Shown one piece after another: positions 15,997 to 23,293 of a stretch of 39,073 bases of DNA. This stretch comes from a virus. Location: IMG/VR virus record IMGVR_UViG_3300032895_000011, positions 1 through 39,073 of that record; one strand, given 5' to 3'. A program made the translations under genes and the position numbers. Positions within the stretch are counted from its first letter, which is position 1; every line of letters begins with the position of its first letter. The notes beneath the pieces were generated by a model, which was given only the letters and a program-made list of their open reading frames with translations, made no database searches and had not been told where the DNA came from.

Positions 15997-16607
15997 GCTG
16001 ACGTTCCTGTCGTCTGATCGGTCAGTGGCGTGGTCGCGCCGCCGTCGAAGCTCCACGTGATTTTTGCGCCGTCGATGTCGGCCGGGATCGTGTCCTCGCC
16101 GCCCAGCACGGCCGTTACCGGCAGTGTCACCGGCACAGTCGCTTCCAGCGTGATCAACGCCACCGTGTCGTCTTTCCAATCCTCGGCGAAGCTGTTGGCC
16201 GCGCTCTGGATCGATACTGTGCCTAGCTTCACGCCCCCGGCCGACAGCACCCGGCCATGCAGCACGCCGATCGCCGCCTGCGTCATTTGCAGGCTTCCAG
16301 GCGCGAGCTTGTCGCCGAAGAAACGCTGCCGCGGACCGGCCTCGTTGCGGGTCGCCAGGAAAATCGGCCAGACGGTGGTTCCGACGAATTGCGAGCTGCT
16401 GCCGCCCTTGTTGCCTTCCACCATCGCGAACCCGATGCCCACGAACGGCGTGCGGCGCAGCAGCTTGTTCCACACGGCGGCATCCGCCCTGGCCGGCACG
16501 AAATTGTGCTCGAACTTTTCGGCCGGGAATATCACCTTCAGCCGCTCGGCCAGCGCGTCGCCGATCGCCGCGATCGGGCCGGGTGACCTGATGAAAAGCT
16601 CGGCCAT
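15993..16607 (-). CDS. Mu gp37-like tail protein (DUF1834)
   Basis: 204 residues. An N-terminal block (GPIAAIGDALAERLKVIFPAEKFEHNFVPA) and the VGIGFAMVEGNKGGSSSQFVGTTVW region fit gp37/DUF1834, a tail-terminator-like protein of Mu-type phages. The ATG at 16607 overlaps the gp36 stop by one base. The fixed gp36-gp37-gp38-L order supports the call more than any single motif. Confidence 0.82.
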   Translation of the reverse strand: MAELFIRSPGPIAAIGDALAERLKVIFPAEKFEHNFVPARADAAVWNKLLRRTPFVGIGFAMVEGNKGGSSSQFVGTTVWPIFLATRNEAGPRQRFFGDKLAPGSLQMTQAAIGVLHGRVLSAGGVKLGTVSIQSAANSFAEDWKDDTVALITLEATVPVTLPVTAVLGGEDTIPADIDGAKITWSFDGGATTPLTDQTTGTSA

Positions 16608-17026
16608 CAGAACGGCCCCGCGCCGAACACCGGCCGCCGCTCCGACATCTGCGCGTAGCTTTCGTCGCCGATCGCGACTTCATCGAGTTCCAGTACGAAC
16701 TTGCCCAGCGACACATCGCGCGCCCAGGCAATGCCGTCTTCGTACTGGCGCCGCATTTCCTCGGTGGGCGACTTCTGCTCGCCGGTCGAAAGCTTGTAGC
16801 GTGCGATGGCGCAGCACTTCGCCACCACGATCGGCGGCGGCACATCAATCGGCACCCGGTAGCGGCGCCCGACATAGCCATCGATCTCGGCCGACGCATC
16901 GGCAAGCGCCGCCTCCGCCACCGGCTGCACCACGCCGTCCAGATCCTGATCGGCCGGCGTGGTCAGGCGGACGATTTCCGTCTGGCCATAGCGGTCAATC
17001 AGATCCTGGACGGTGGCGTAGGCCAC
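16607..17026 (-). CDS. Mu gp36-like head-tail connector (DUF1320)
   Basis: 139 residues, GTG start at 17026 with an AAGGG ribosome site. It begins MAYATVQDLIDRYGQTEIVRLT, the hallmark of DUF1320, followed by ASAEIDGYVGRRYRVP and AKCCAIARYKLSTGEQKSPTEEMRRQYEDGIAWARD. This helical protein is an HK97 gp6-type head-completion adaptor. Confidence 0.92.
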   Translation of the reverse strand: MAYATVQDLIDRYGQTEIVRLTTPADQDLDGVVQPVAEAALADASAEIDGYVGRRYRVPIDVPPPIVVAKCCAIARYKLSTGEQKSPTEEMRRQYEDGIAWARDVSLGKFVLELDEVAIGDESYAQMSERRPVFGAGPF

Positions 17027-17029
17027 GGG

Positions 17030-17272
17030 TCAGCCCTTGGCCTTGGTAGCCGCAGGTAGCTTCGCGGCGGCAGCCGCCTCGGCGGCCATCACCTGCTCTT
17101 CGGTCAGCGTCTCGCCGCCGACGATCAGCGCCAGGTGCGGATCGTCGTACATGTCGCGAAGCTGCGCGGCGGTGAACGCCTCCAGCTTGTGCACGCTGTG
17201 GCCTTCGTGACGCAGGCCGCCGCGATTGTAGCCGCCCTCACGCATAAGCACGATGTGCAGCAGATCCGGCAC
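17030..17272 (-). CDS. Mu gp35-like small protein (FluMu_N type)
   Basis: 80 residues, GTG start at 17272 with GGGAG upstream; ATG at 17245 is an alternative. REGGYNRGGLRHEGHSVHKLEAFTAAQLRDMYDDPHLALIVG is the pattern of the small domain carried after the major capsid gene in Mu-like phages. The Ala-rich tail (residues about 63-80) is basic at the end. Exact virion role unknown. Confidence 0.75.
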   Translation of the reverse strand: MPDLLHIVLMREGGYNRGGLRHEGHSVHKLEAFTAAQLRDMYDDPHLALIVGGETLTEEQVMAAEAAAAAKLPAATKAKG

Positions 17273-17292
17273 TTCCGGTTCTCCCTCGTTAT

Positions 17293-17339
17293 GCGCCGGC
17301 GATCGGCGCGCAGTCAGTCAGCCTGGCGCTGCCGCCAGG
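17293..17339 (-). terminator. Two stem-loops just after the capsid gene
   Basis: CCTGGCG(CTGC)CGCCAGG at 17322-17339 is a perfect 7-bp stem with a 4-base loop, immediately beyond the capsid stop codon. A second stem GCGCCG/CGGCGC with a 5-base loop is at 17293-17309. No T tract follows on the minus strand, so these may protect the capsid mRNA 3' end or cause partial attenuation rather than terminate. Confidence 0.5.
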
Positions 17340-17340
17340 A

Positions 17341-18273
17341 TCAGTTCAGCCACTCGTCTTCGTAGGCTTCGAACAGACCGCGGGCCGGGTTCGGCACCTG
17401 CGTGACCGTCATGCTGGCTGTGTACAGGTTGGACATGGTGTTGGGGACCAGCTCGTTTTCAGCCAGCGCCTTCGCGGTGGTCAGCAGCGAAGTGGGCACT
17501 ACGAGCAGCGAGCCCTTCACCCCCATCGGGGAGCCGTCGGGACGATGATAACTCGCCATTTGCGTGCGCGCCGCGATCAGGTTTTCGATCGTCAGCGGCT
17601 GCAGCGACATGAAGCCGTATTGCCAGATACCAAACCCGGAGTTGCACCGGCCGTCGATCCCCCATTCAAATTCCTTGTTCCAGAACACCTGGGGGTCTTG
17701 CATCGAGAACTTTGGGATCAGCGCGAACGGCCGCCGGCGCTGAAAGACGAAGCTCTTCTGGCGATGGGTGATATCCAGCAGATACCAGGGCGTGGAAGAT
17801 CCCGTCACGTAGTTCGGGCTCGTCGTGTTCCCGCCAGCGCTCGTGAAGTCTGGGTGCGCCGTGTCGAAAAAGTTCTGCCCGTCGTAGCAGATCGTTTGAT
17901 GGCCGGTCTTCATGGCCGCCGCCACCAGCAGGTCTGGCAGCCGGGCCGCGGCCTCGGCCAGCCCCGCACCGCCTTCGGTCAGCAGCCCGAACCTGTCGTC
18001 CTCGACGTCCGTCCGTGCGATCGAGATAGTGTCTTCGAACAGCCGGTTGACGATCTGGAACGTGGTCACGGAAAGGCTGTTCGCGACACGGTCGCCGGTC
18101 CACTCGCGCAGACCAGGCAGCATGTTGAGGCGAGGATAGACTTCCGCCGCCCCCGAAGAGGTGACCTCGTGCGTGAACTTGCCGAACTTGGTGGTGGCCG
18201 CGCTCAACTGATCATTGAACGCCAGGTTCACCATGTCGTTGATCGACTGAAGGTTCGGAAATGTGAGTTCCAT
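17341..18273 (-). CDS. T: Major capsid protein, Mu gpT
   Basis: 310 residues (Mu T is about 305). It contains LAFNDQLSAATTKFGKFTHEVTSSGAAEVYPRLNMLPGLREWTGDRV and ARTDVEDDRFGLLTEG, the T-family capsid pattern, with HPDFTSAGG and a late DPQVFWNKEFEWGIDGRCN region. HK97-fold shell protein. The start at 18273 has no strong ribosome site but begins right after the decoration-like gene. Hairpins follow it. Confidence 0.94.
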   Translation of the reverse strand: MELTFPNLQSINDMVNLAFNDQLSAATTKFGKFTHEVTSSGAAEVYPRLNMLPGLREWTGDRVANSLSVTTFQIVNRLFEDTISIARTDVEDDRFGLLTEGGAGLAEAAARLPDLLVAAAMKTGHQTICYDGQNFFDTAHPDFTSAGGNTTSPNYVTGSSTPWYLLDITHRQKSFVFQRRRPFALIPKFSMQDPQVFWNKEFEWGIDGRCNSGFGIWQYGFMSLQPLTIENLIAARTQMASYHRPDGSPMGVKGSLLVVPTSLLTTAKALAENELVPNTMSNLYTASMTVTQVPNPARGLFEAYEDEWLN

Positions 18274-18282
18274 CGGTGCCGC

Positions 18283-18981
18283 TCAGCTCCCCAGCAGCTT
18301 GACGTAGGTAAGGCCGTTCTCGATCCCAGCCAGCACGCCGATCTGCATCGCGCCGGTGCTGTCTTCGACCGTGATGGTGAAAGTGTCGCCGGCGACGAAG
18401 TTCGTGCCGCTGTTGGACAGGGTGAAGCCCAGGCCGTTCTGGCTGTAGGCCGTCCCCAGTGTGCCGTTCGGCAACGCGATGCCGCTGGGATCGGTCAACG
18501 AGAACGTGGTGGCGCCGGTCAGGATGGTGCCGGTGTAAGGGCCGTTCTTCGCCGTCGTGCCGACGGTGATCGTGCCCGTGGTGCCGGTGCCTGTGTCGCT
18601 CGCGCCGCGCGTGAACAGCGCGGTCAGCGCGTTCGTCAACGTGAAGGTGTTGTCATCGGTGGCATAGACCGGCGCGCCGCCGTTCGCGAGGCTGCCATAC
18701 GACGCATTCGGCACAGTGAGCTGGTAGCAGCCCTTCAGCGCCTCCATCGGCGGGCTGCATGCGGCCACCGCGCTGGCGGTGTTATTGTAATCTTTGCTCG
18801 CCAGCCCGGCGAACGCGACGGCGCCCGCAGTCTGCAACCGCTGCAGAGTGCCGGCGGCGTTCCAGCAGATCATGCCGCCGCGCCAGATTAGCTCGCCTGG
18901 CGCAACCAGGCCGCCGAAGTTGACGCCGCCCTGCGGCAGAATGCCACGTCGCTGCGGCGAATATCCCGCTGAAAGCGCCAT
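18283..18981 (-). CDS. Head decoration-like protein
   Basis: 232 residues, located between scaffold and capsid, where Mu-like phages encode a small head protein. The N-terminus (QGGVNFGGLVAPGELIWRGGMICWNAAGTLQRLQTAG) resembles capsid decoration proteins of the lambda gpD type. The middle is Gly/Thr/Ser-rich beta sequence (TGTGTTGTITVGTTAKNGPYTG) and the C-terminus ends GMIENGLTYV-like. It overlaps the protease/scaffold stop as TGATG. Role inferred. Confidence 0.6.
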   Translation of the reverse strand: MALSAGYSPQRRGILPQGGVNFGGLVAPGELIWRGGMICWNAAGTLQRLQTAGAVAFAGLASKDYNNTASAVAACSPPMEALKGCYQLTVPNASYGSLANGGAPVYATDDNTFTLTNALTALFTRGASDTGTGTTGTITVGTTAKNGPYTGTILTGATTFSLTDPSGIALPNGTLGTAYSQNGLGFTLSNSGTNFVAGDTFTITVEDSTGAMQIGVLAGIENGLTYVKLLGS

Positions 18982-19562
18982 CAGCCGTTCCCCCCGTTGC
19001 TGGCCGCCTCACGCTTTTTGCGCTGCGCCACCAGCTTTTTCACGTCCATCCCCGTCTTGGACGCGAGCAACTTTTCGGTTTCCGTCGGCGCATCGGCGTC
19101 CGGCTGCCCCTGCGCGTTCAGGGTCCCGTGCGGCACGCCGCCGGCGTTGATGCTGATCAGCGCGTTGACTTCCTTCTCCACCGCCGCGGCGTCGGCCATG
19201 TGCCGCGTCACGTAGTGGTCGCGCAGGGACGCGATCGGCTTCCCAGCCTTGATCGCGCCATCCACGAAGGCCCCCGCCTTCTCGCGCGCACGCTCCTGCT
19301 GCATCGTGCCGATCTGCGATTGCAGCGACACCACCTGCTGCGCCAGCGCGCTGGGATCGCCCGCCGACTGCCGCGCGGCCAGCGCGGTCACCAGGCCATC
19401 GGCGCCCAGCGACGCATCCAGCCCCGCGGCCTGCGCGACGGCGGCAAGCTGCTGGCCGTGCTGCGTCACTGCCGTTGCGTTGGCGGTGACGGCGGCCAGG
19501 ATCGCTGCCTCGTCCGCGGTTTCCGCCAGACCCAGGGCCTTGCGGAGCGCTGCCAGGTCCAT
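18981..19562 (-). CDS. Z: Internal scaffold protein, Mu gpZ (nested)
   Basis: 193 residues from an in-frame internal ATG at 19562 (MDLAALRKALGLAETADE). It is preceded by AGGAG (19573-19569) with a 6-base spacer, better than the ribosome site of the full gene. In Mu, gene Z is the C-terminal part of I made from an internal start and acts as scaffold. The sequence is helical, Ala/Gln-rich and charged, as expected. It is removed by the I protease. Confidence 0.85.
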   Translation of the reverse strand: MDLAALRKALGLAETADEAAILAAVTANATAVTQHGQQLAAVAQAAGLDASLGADGLVTALAARQSAGDPSALAQQVVSLQSQIGTMQQERAREKAGAFVDGAIKAGKPIASLRDHYVTRHMADAAAVEKEVNALISINAGGVPHGTLNAQGQPDADAPTETEKLLASKTGMDVKKLVAQRKKREAASNGGNG

Positions 19563-20021
19563 GCCTGTCTCCTGCTTTGAGTTGAGCTGCTGGTCGAGTT
19601 CGACCAGGTTCGGAGCATTGGTCAGCGCGGCGCGCTCGATGCGCAGCACGACGCCGGCCTTGGTATGCAGCAGCACCGGGCTGATGCCGCTGTAGGCTCG
19701 ATCGGACAGCAGCGCCCTGCCGCTCTCGTTCCAATCGACGCGACCCCAGATGCCGTCGGGCCGCGCCTGCATCTCCACGATCCAACCGCGCGCCGGGCTG
19801 GGCTGGCCGGTTTTGCCGCTCAGGTCGATGGCGTGGTTTTCGTCGATTGGAAGTTTGCCGGCCGCCATGCTGGCGGTGATCACCGCCTGCGCATCTTTCA
19901 GGATGTAGGGGCCGCGGCCGTCCACGCCGCGCGACGTGCCGGCGGGCAGCAGGTGCACCCACTCCGGCGGCGTTGCGGCGCCCTGCGCGAACAGGACGGC
20001 TTGAAGAAGGACGGCTGGCAT
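18981..20021 (-). CDS. I: Head maturation protease, Mu gpI
   Basis: 346 residues from the ATG at 20021; GTG at 20063 would add 14. The N-terminal half (EWVHLLPAGTSRGVDGRGPYILKDAQAVI, IDENHAIDLSGKTGQPSPARGWIVEMQARPDGIWGRVDW) is the Mu-type serine protease, with His63 and a likely nucleophile Ser114 in YSGISPV. It processes the scaffold and capsid. A 234-bp non-coding gap precedes it, where Mu has a late promoter. The second half is the scaffold, also made separately. Confidence 0.9.
   Translation of the reverse strand: MPAVLLQAVLFAQGAATPPEWVHLLPAGTSRGVDGRGPYILKDAQAVITASMAAGKLPIDENHAIDLSGKTGQPSPARGWIVEMQARPDGIWGRVDWNESGRALLSDRAYSGISPVLLHTKAGVVLRIERAALTNAPNLVELDQQLNSKQETGMDLAALRKALGLAETADEAAILAAVTANATAVTQHGQQLAAVAQAAGLDASLGADGLVTALAARQSAGDPSALAQQVVSLQSQIGTMQQERAREKAGAFVDGAIKAGKPIASLRDHYVTRHMADAAAVEKEVNALISINAGGVPHGTLNAQGQPDADAPTETEKLLASKTGMDVKKLVAQRKKREAASNGGNG
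19569..19573 (-). promoter_or_regulatory. Ribosome binding site for nested scaffold
   Basis: AGGAG on the minus strand, 6 bases before ATG 19562. Finding a near-ideal site inside a coding region at exactly the protease-scaffold border is strong support for separate Z synthesis. Confidence 0.8.
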
Positions 20022-20255
20022 GGGCGGGACGGTGCCCGCGGGGCCGGATGGGCGGCGTCGCACTTGTGTGCGGCAGAGCGCCGCGCGGTGATCAGGCGCG
20101 GCCGAAGCCTACGCGCGCGAGGGGGCGATTTCCAGGGCTGTGTGGCTCCGAGGGGAAGCAGGTCCCCAGGGTGCGGCCTGGTATAGTACCGGCGCCGCTG
20201 CGCGCCCTGACGGCCGCTGGGCGCCCTTCAGGGGCCTGCGTCGCCAGAAAATCGT
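20022..20255 (-). promoter_or_regulatory. Gene-free gap before gene I; candidate late promoter
   Basis: No convincing gene. On the minus strand a -10-like TACTAT (20187-20182) lies within the imperfect palindrome GGTATAGTACC (20180-20190). Seventeen bases upstream is GTCAGG, a poor -35, as expected for an activator-dependent promoter. Mu has such a late promoter (P_I) directly before gene I, activated by C. Candidate only. Confidence 0.4.
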
Positions 20256-20780
20256 TCAGGCCGAGGCGTCGTCGCACTCGTCGCACACAAAATCGAACCC
20301 GCCGCACTGCGCTCCGCAAAAACCGCAGCGGGTTGGAAGAACGCCGCGCTGCCTGAAATGTTGCTCAACCGAATGCGCCAAACGCCGCTGGCGAGCTGGA
20401 GCGGCAACTGGCGCGGGTGCGTGCGCCGGCCCCACCGCGGCCTCCTTCTCCCGGTACGGCTCGGCCCGCTCTGCGGAAAGCTCCGCCGGCCATTGCGTTG
20501 GGGGCAGGAAAATGTCTGGAGCGCTTACAGGCTGGATCGACTGCATATAGCGGTCCCATGCTTCGTCCCCGGCTCGCAAGGCGTCCAATGGGACGCCGAG
20601 GCCGACGGCGAGCCGGAAGAGATTCGACGGCACCGCGTCGCCGCTCTCCCAGCGGAACACCATTTGCTCCGATACGCCGCAGAACGCGGCGAGCACAGTC
20701 CTGGAAAACCTGCGCCTAACTCGGGCTCCGCGGATGCGCAGCCCGAGTGAAGCGCTGGAGAGGGGAGAACGCTTCTTCAC
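20256..20780 (-). CDS. XRE-family regulator with C-terminal zinc-finger-like tail
   Basis: 174 residues. Residues about 12-70 form a helix-turn-helix (RIRGARVRRRFSRTVLAAFCGVSEQMVFRWESGDAVP). Residues 152-169 have CGFC and CDEC pairs (Cys152, 155, 166, 169), a likely C4 zinc site. The middle is Pro/Ala-rich. It starts by ATGA overlap with the preceding small gene. A regulator here, between genes G and I, is not part of the Mu late set. The target could be the adjacent gap before gene I. Role unknown. Confidence 0.7.
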   Translation of the reverse strand: MKKRSPLSSASLGLRIRGARVRRRFSRTVLAAFCGVSEQMVFRWESGDAVPSNLFRLAVGLGVPLDALRAGDEAWDRYMQSIQPVSAPDIFLPPTQWPAELSAERAEPYREKEAAVGPAHAPAPVAAPARQRRLAHSVEQHFRQRGVLPTRCGFCGAQCGGFDFVCDECDDASA

Positions 20781-20962
20781 CCCGGCTTGCGCTGCACGAC
20801 AGCCCAGGCCGCCGCAGCCTTCATCAGCGCCACGCTCTCATCAATCGTTCGCGGCGCATTGTCATTCGCCGCTTCAGTCGCGATCAGGTCCGCCATGAGG
20901 AACCGGCGCCAGCCCGGCGGCAGCGGCGGCAGCGACGGCTTCGGATCATTGGCAGCTTGCAT
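20777..20962 (-). CDS. Small hypothetical protein
   Basis: 61 residues, start MQAANDPKPSLPPLPPGWRR at 20962 with GGAG 6 bases upstream. The middle contains DLIATEAANDNAPRTIDESVALMKAAAAWAVVQ; an Asn-Asp-Asn motif near the centre is common in small phage regulators, but I do not recognise the family. It overlaps the XRE gene by ATGA, so the two are co-translated. Confidence 0.55.
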   Translation of the reverse strand: MQAANDPKPSLPPLPPGWRRFLMADLIATEAANDNAPRTIDESVALMKAAAAWAVVQRKPG

Positions 20963-21116
20963 AGTGCTCTCCCGTGCGCCTTTCACAGCGCGATGGTGAT
21001 GACCGCCGAGCCGGGAGGTGAAAGGCCCCACAGGAGCGGGGCACGACGGTCTTTAGGCTTGCGCCCTGGACATGCGCCGCCGTCTCCCGGCCGATGCGAT
21101 CTATCTGTGCAGTCAT
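20946..21116 (-). CDS. Possible small protein, weak
   Basis: A 56-residue frame from ATG 21116 (MTAQIDRIGRETAAHVQG...), with AGGA at a reasonable spacing. The second half is Arg/Ser-rich and low in coding character, and the frame runs 17 bases into the next gene. It may be a genuine 5' partner of the accessory block or a chance frame. No family recognised. Confidence 0.3.
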   Translation of the reverse strand: MTAQIDRIGRETAAHVQGASLKTVVPRSCGAFHLPARRSSPSRCERRTGEHYASCQ

Positions 21117-21191
21117 TGTGATGTCCTGTTCGCGGCTTTCACCCCGCGGCCTGGACGCTACGCGCGATGAAATCGCGCCGTCAAGCAAATC

Positions 21192-21683
21192 TTATTGGCC
21201 TCCATGCAGCCACGGCTCCCTCGTCCTGGTAAGCAGGCTATTTTCAACGTCGCCGCGGCAGCCGGTCGCGTCCCCTTCCTTCACCTCAACCGTCGTAGTC
21301 TCCATCCCGATCGCGAGCTGTTCGACGCGCGTTCCGGCCTTAGGTTCGCAGGCAACGAATTGCATCAAGCGATCAAGATTCCCCTTCGCTTCGCTGACGT
21401 CTCCGGACGCAAGCAGCCGCCGCGCTTCGGCGAGCGATCGAGCGTCCTGCCAAACGATAGCTCTCGCGTCGCGCCCCCCGAGACCCCAAATATAGCGAAC
21501 GTATTCGTCTGCGCTTACCTTCGCCGCCGCCGCCTTCGCCTGCATCGCCGCAGGGGGCGCGACATTACGATTCTCGTCCAGCGCGCCCGAGAGCTTAAGG
21601 ATAACCGAAAGCACCACGAGCGTCCCGAACAGCGCGCCAACGGTTATCAGGAGCGCCCTGACGCCGCGCCAGATCCTACGCAT
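21192..21683 (-). CDS. Membrane-anchored hypothetical protein
   Basis: 163 residues with one N-terminal membrane segment (about residues 10-33: LLITVGALFGTLVVLSVILKL) after a basic MRRIWR start, then an exposed helical domain (RDARAIVWQDARSLAEARRLLASGDVSEAKGNLDRLMQFVACEPK). Cys112 and Cys142 could pair outside the cytoplasm. A GGGAGGGAGG ribosome site precedes it. It follows gene G and opens the accessory block. Base composition is visibly more A/T-rich than the structural genes, which suggests acquisition. No family recognised; an envelope or lysogenic-conversion role is only a guess. Confidence 0.6.
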   Translation of the reverse strand: MRRIWRGVRALLITVGALFGTLVVLSVILKLSGALDENRNVAPPAAMQAKAAAAKVSADEYVRYIWGLGGRDARAIVWQDARSLAEARRLLASGDVSEAKGNLDRLMQFVACEPKAGTRVEQLAIGMETTTVEVKEGDATGCRGDVENSLLTRTREPWLHGGQ

Positions 21684-21698
21684 TACCTCCCTCCCGCT

Positions 21699-22220
21699 TT
21701 ACGCGCGGAGGGATCGTTGCACGAACACGTCCAGCACGTCCATCACCGCGCGCTGGTCGTTCGGCCCGAAGCCCAGATACGGCCGCTGCGGGATCCGCAC
21801 GGATTGCGCGTGCACCAGCATATATCGCGACTTCATCCCGGCGCCCGCGCCCAGCAGGAAGGTCAGCGCCGGCGCGTTCTTCGGCGTGATCACCGCGCCG
21901 AACTGATGCACGCCCGCATAGACGCGGTTGCTGCCCACGGTCACGCTGGCGCCGGACACCTGGAAGGTGATGGACCGTTGCAGCATCCGGCTGGCGCGCA
22001 GGATTCCCGGCCCTCGCTTGATCTGCGCATACGCCGGCGACAGCGGCGCCCAGGCCACGCCCCACACATCGCGGCCGGTCTCGAAGCGCTTCTGCGTCTC
22101 TTCCACCATGGCGGTGCCGATCGCCGACAACACGCCGACATGCAGCACGCCGCCCAGCCGCGCCACCCCAGCCATGAACGCCTTGTCGTCCAGCGTCGCG
22201 TTCAGGCGCGCGCCGGTCAC
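21699..22220 (-). CDS. G: Virion morphogenesis protein, Mu gpG family
   Basis: 173 residues, GTG start at 22220 in a GTGA overlap with the F stop, with GGAG 7 bases upstream. The longer frame above it is a shadow of gene F. It contains GVLSAIGTAMVEETQKRFETGRDVWGVAWAPLSPAYAQIKRGPGILRASRMLQRSITFQ and VYAGVHQFGAVITPKNAPAL, the phage virion-morphogenesis (tail completion) signature. It acts in head-tail joining. The position right after F matches Mu. Confidence 0.92.
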   Translation of the reverse strand: MTGARLNATLDDKAFMAGVARLGGVLHVGVLSAIGTAMVEETQKRFETGRDVWGVAWAPLSPAYAQIKRGPGILRASRMLQRSITFQVSGASVTVGSNRVYAGVHQFGAVITPKNAPALTFLLGAGAGMKSRYMLVHAQSVRIPQRPYLGFGPNDQRAVMDVLDVFVQRSLRA

Positions 22221-23035
22221 CGGAACGCTCCGCAGCCGCACACGCCGCCCCGCGAGCTGAACCGCGCCACCAGCGCATGCAGCGTCTGCACCGGCGGTTC
22301 CGGTCCGTCCGGCTGCCAGCCCGGGCTGCGCACCGGGATCCCGCGTCCGCCGTCCTTCCACGCCTTGCCGACGTTGTAATCGAACCCAGGGTCGATGCCG
22401 ATCGGCACCTGGTGCACCGCGCCGGTGTGCGGGTTCGTCCACGGCCGCGTGATAATCGGCGGCGAGGCATCGGGGCCGGATTTGCCCATGCGCCGCAGCC
22501 CAGCCTCGCCGACGGGCGCCACGCGGCACGAACAACGCCAGCCGTTCGGCGGATAATGGCTGTCCCAGAACGGATCGTCCGCGCGCAGCGTCAGGCCGTT
22601 CCACGCCAGGTGCTGCGGCCGGGGCCGCTGGCTGTCGCCGTGCACATACATCCAGTACGGAAACGCCGTCAGCGTATCCGGTTGCGTGAGTTGCGCATAA
22701 CGGCCGGCTGCGAACGCGGTGGACAGGTTGGTGTCGTAGATGATGCCGGATCGCCAACCGGGGCTGCCGGTGTACTTCCAGCCGTATTTATCTACGATGT
22801 TGTTGAAGTCGCCGCGGAAGGTTTCCAGCGTGGTGCCGTCTTCCAGCGCCTTGCGCAATGCCTCCTGAAAGTCGGCCAGCAGATCATCACTGGCAGCGCC
22901 GGCGACCATGAAACCGTGCGCATGCGCGGTGCGCCACAGATCGGTCCAGTGCTCGGATGGCACGCGAGCCTTGGCGCGGAAGAAGTCGATGGCTTCTTCG
23001 AACGGCAGGTCGATCGCTTCAACGTCGGTGGTCAC
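22217..23035 (-). CDS. F: Minor head protein, Mu gpF family
   Basis: 272 residues, GTG start at 23035. It contains LPFEEAIDFFRAKARVPSEHWTDLWRTAHAHGFMVAGA, then YDTNLSTAFAAGRYAQL and YVHGDSQRPRPQHLAWNGLTLRADDPFWDSHYPPNGWRCSC, the Mu_F head-morphogenesis core, ending in a Cys pair typical of this fold. It is shorter than Mu gpF (about 430) and lacks the long C-terminal part; the TLHALVARFSSRGG tail ends abruptly into gene G. Located after portal, as in Mu. Confidence 0.9.
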   Translation of the reverse strand: MTTDVEAIDLPFEEAIDFFRAKARVPSEHWTDLWRTAHAHGFMVAGAASDDLLADFQEALRKALEDGTTLETFRGDFNNIVDKYGWKYTGSPGWRSGIIYDTNLSTAFAAGRYAQLTQPDTLTAFPYWMYVHGDSQRPRPQHLAWNGLTLRADDPFWDSHYPPNGWRCSCRVAPVGEAGLRRMGKSGPDASPPIITRPWTNPHTGAVHQVPIGIDPGFDYNVGKAWKDGGRGIPVRSPGWQPDGPEPPVQTLHALVARFSSRGGVCGCGAFR

Positions 23036-23047
23036 CGCGCGCCTATG

Positions 23048-23293
23048 TCAATAGCTCTTCCGCTCTGGGAACGGAGATGACACGACGGTTTTGCCGTGTA
23101 GCAGGACCGGTCCTCTGTCGAAGTTTTCCAGCCGCCACCCGAGTACTTGAAGCGCGTCCGCGAACGCCCGCGTGTGCCGCATCCAGTGATCCGCGTACGC
23201 GACATGCCGCACCAGATCAGCCAAGGCATGCTTGGGCTCGCCATTGCACGGAAAATCCCATGGGAAACTGACTGTTTCAGCCGGCTTTATCAT
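23048..23293 (-). CDS. Small hypothetical protein between portal and F
   Basis: 81 residues from ATG 23293, in ATGA overlap with the portal stop. It starts MIKPAETVSFPWDFPCNGEPKHA and contains RHVAYADHWMRHTRAFADALQVLGWRLENFDRGPVLLHG. His- and Trp-rich, soluble, no motif recognised. Other Mu-like genomes usually go directly from portal to F, so this is an added small gene. A shorter overlapping frame on the same strand (23032-23244) is judged a shadow. Confidence 0.55.
   Translation of the reverse strand: MIKPAETVSFPWDFPCNGEPKHALADLVRHVAYADHWMRHTRAFADALQVLGWRLENFDRGPVLLHGKTVVSSPFPERKSY

Noticed and set aside
23032-23244. 70-codon minus-strand frame overlapping the 81-residue gene
   Set aside because: Different frame over a gene with better coupling and coding pattern.
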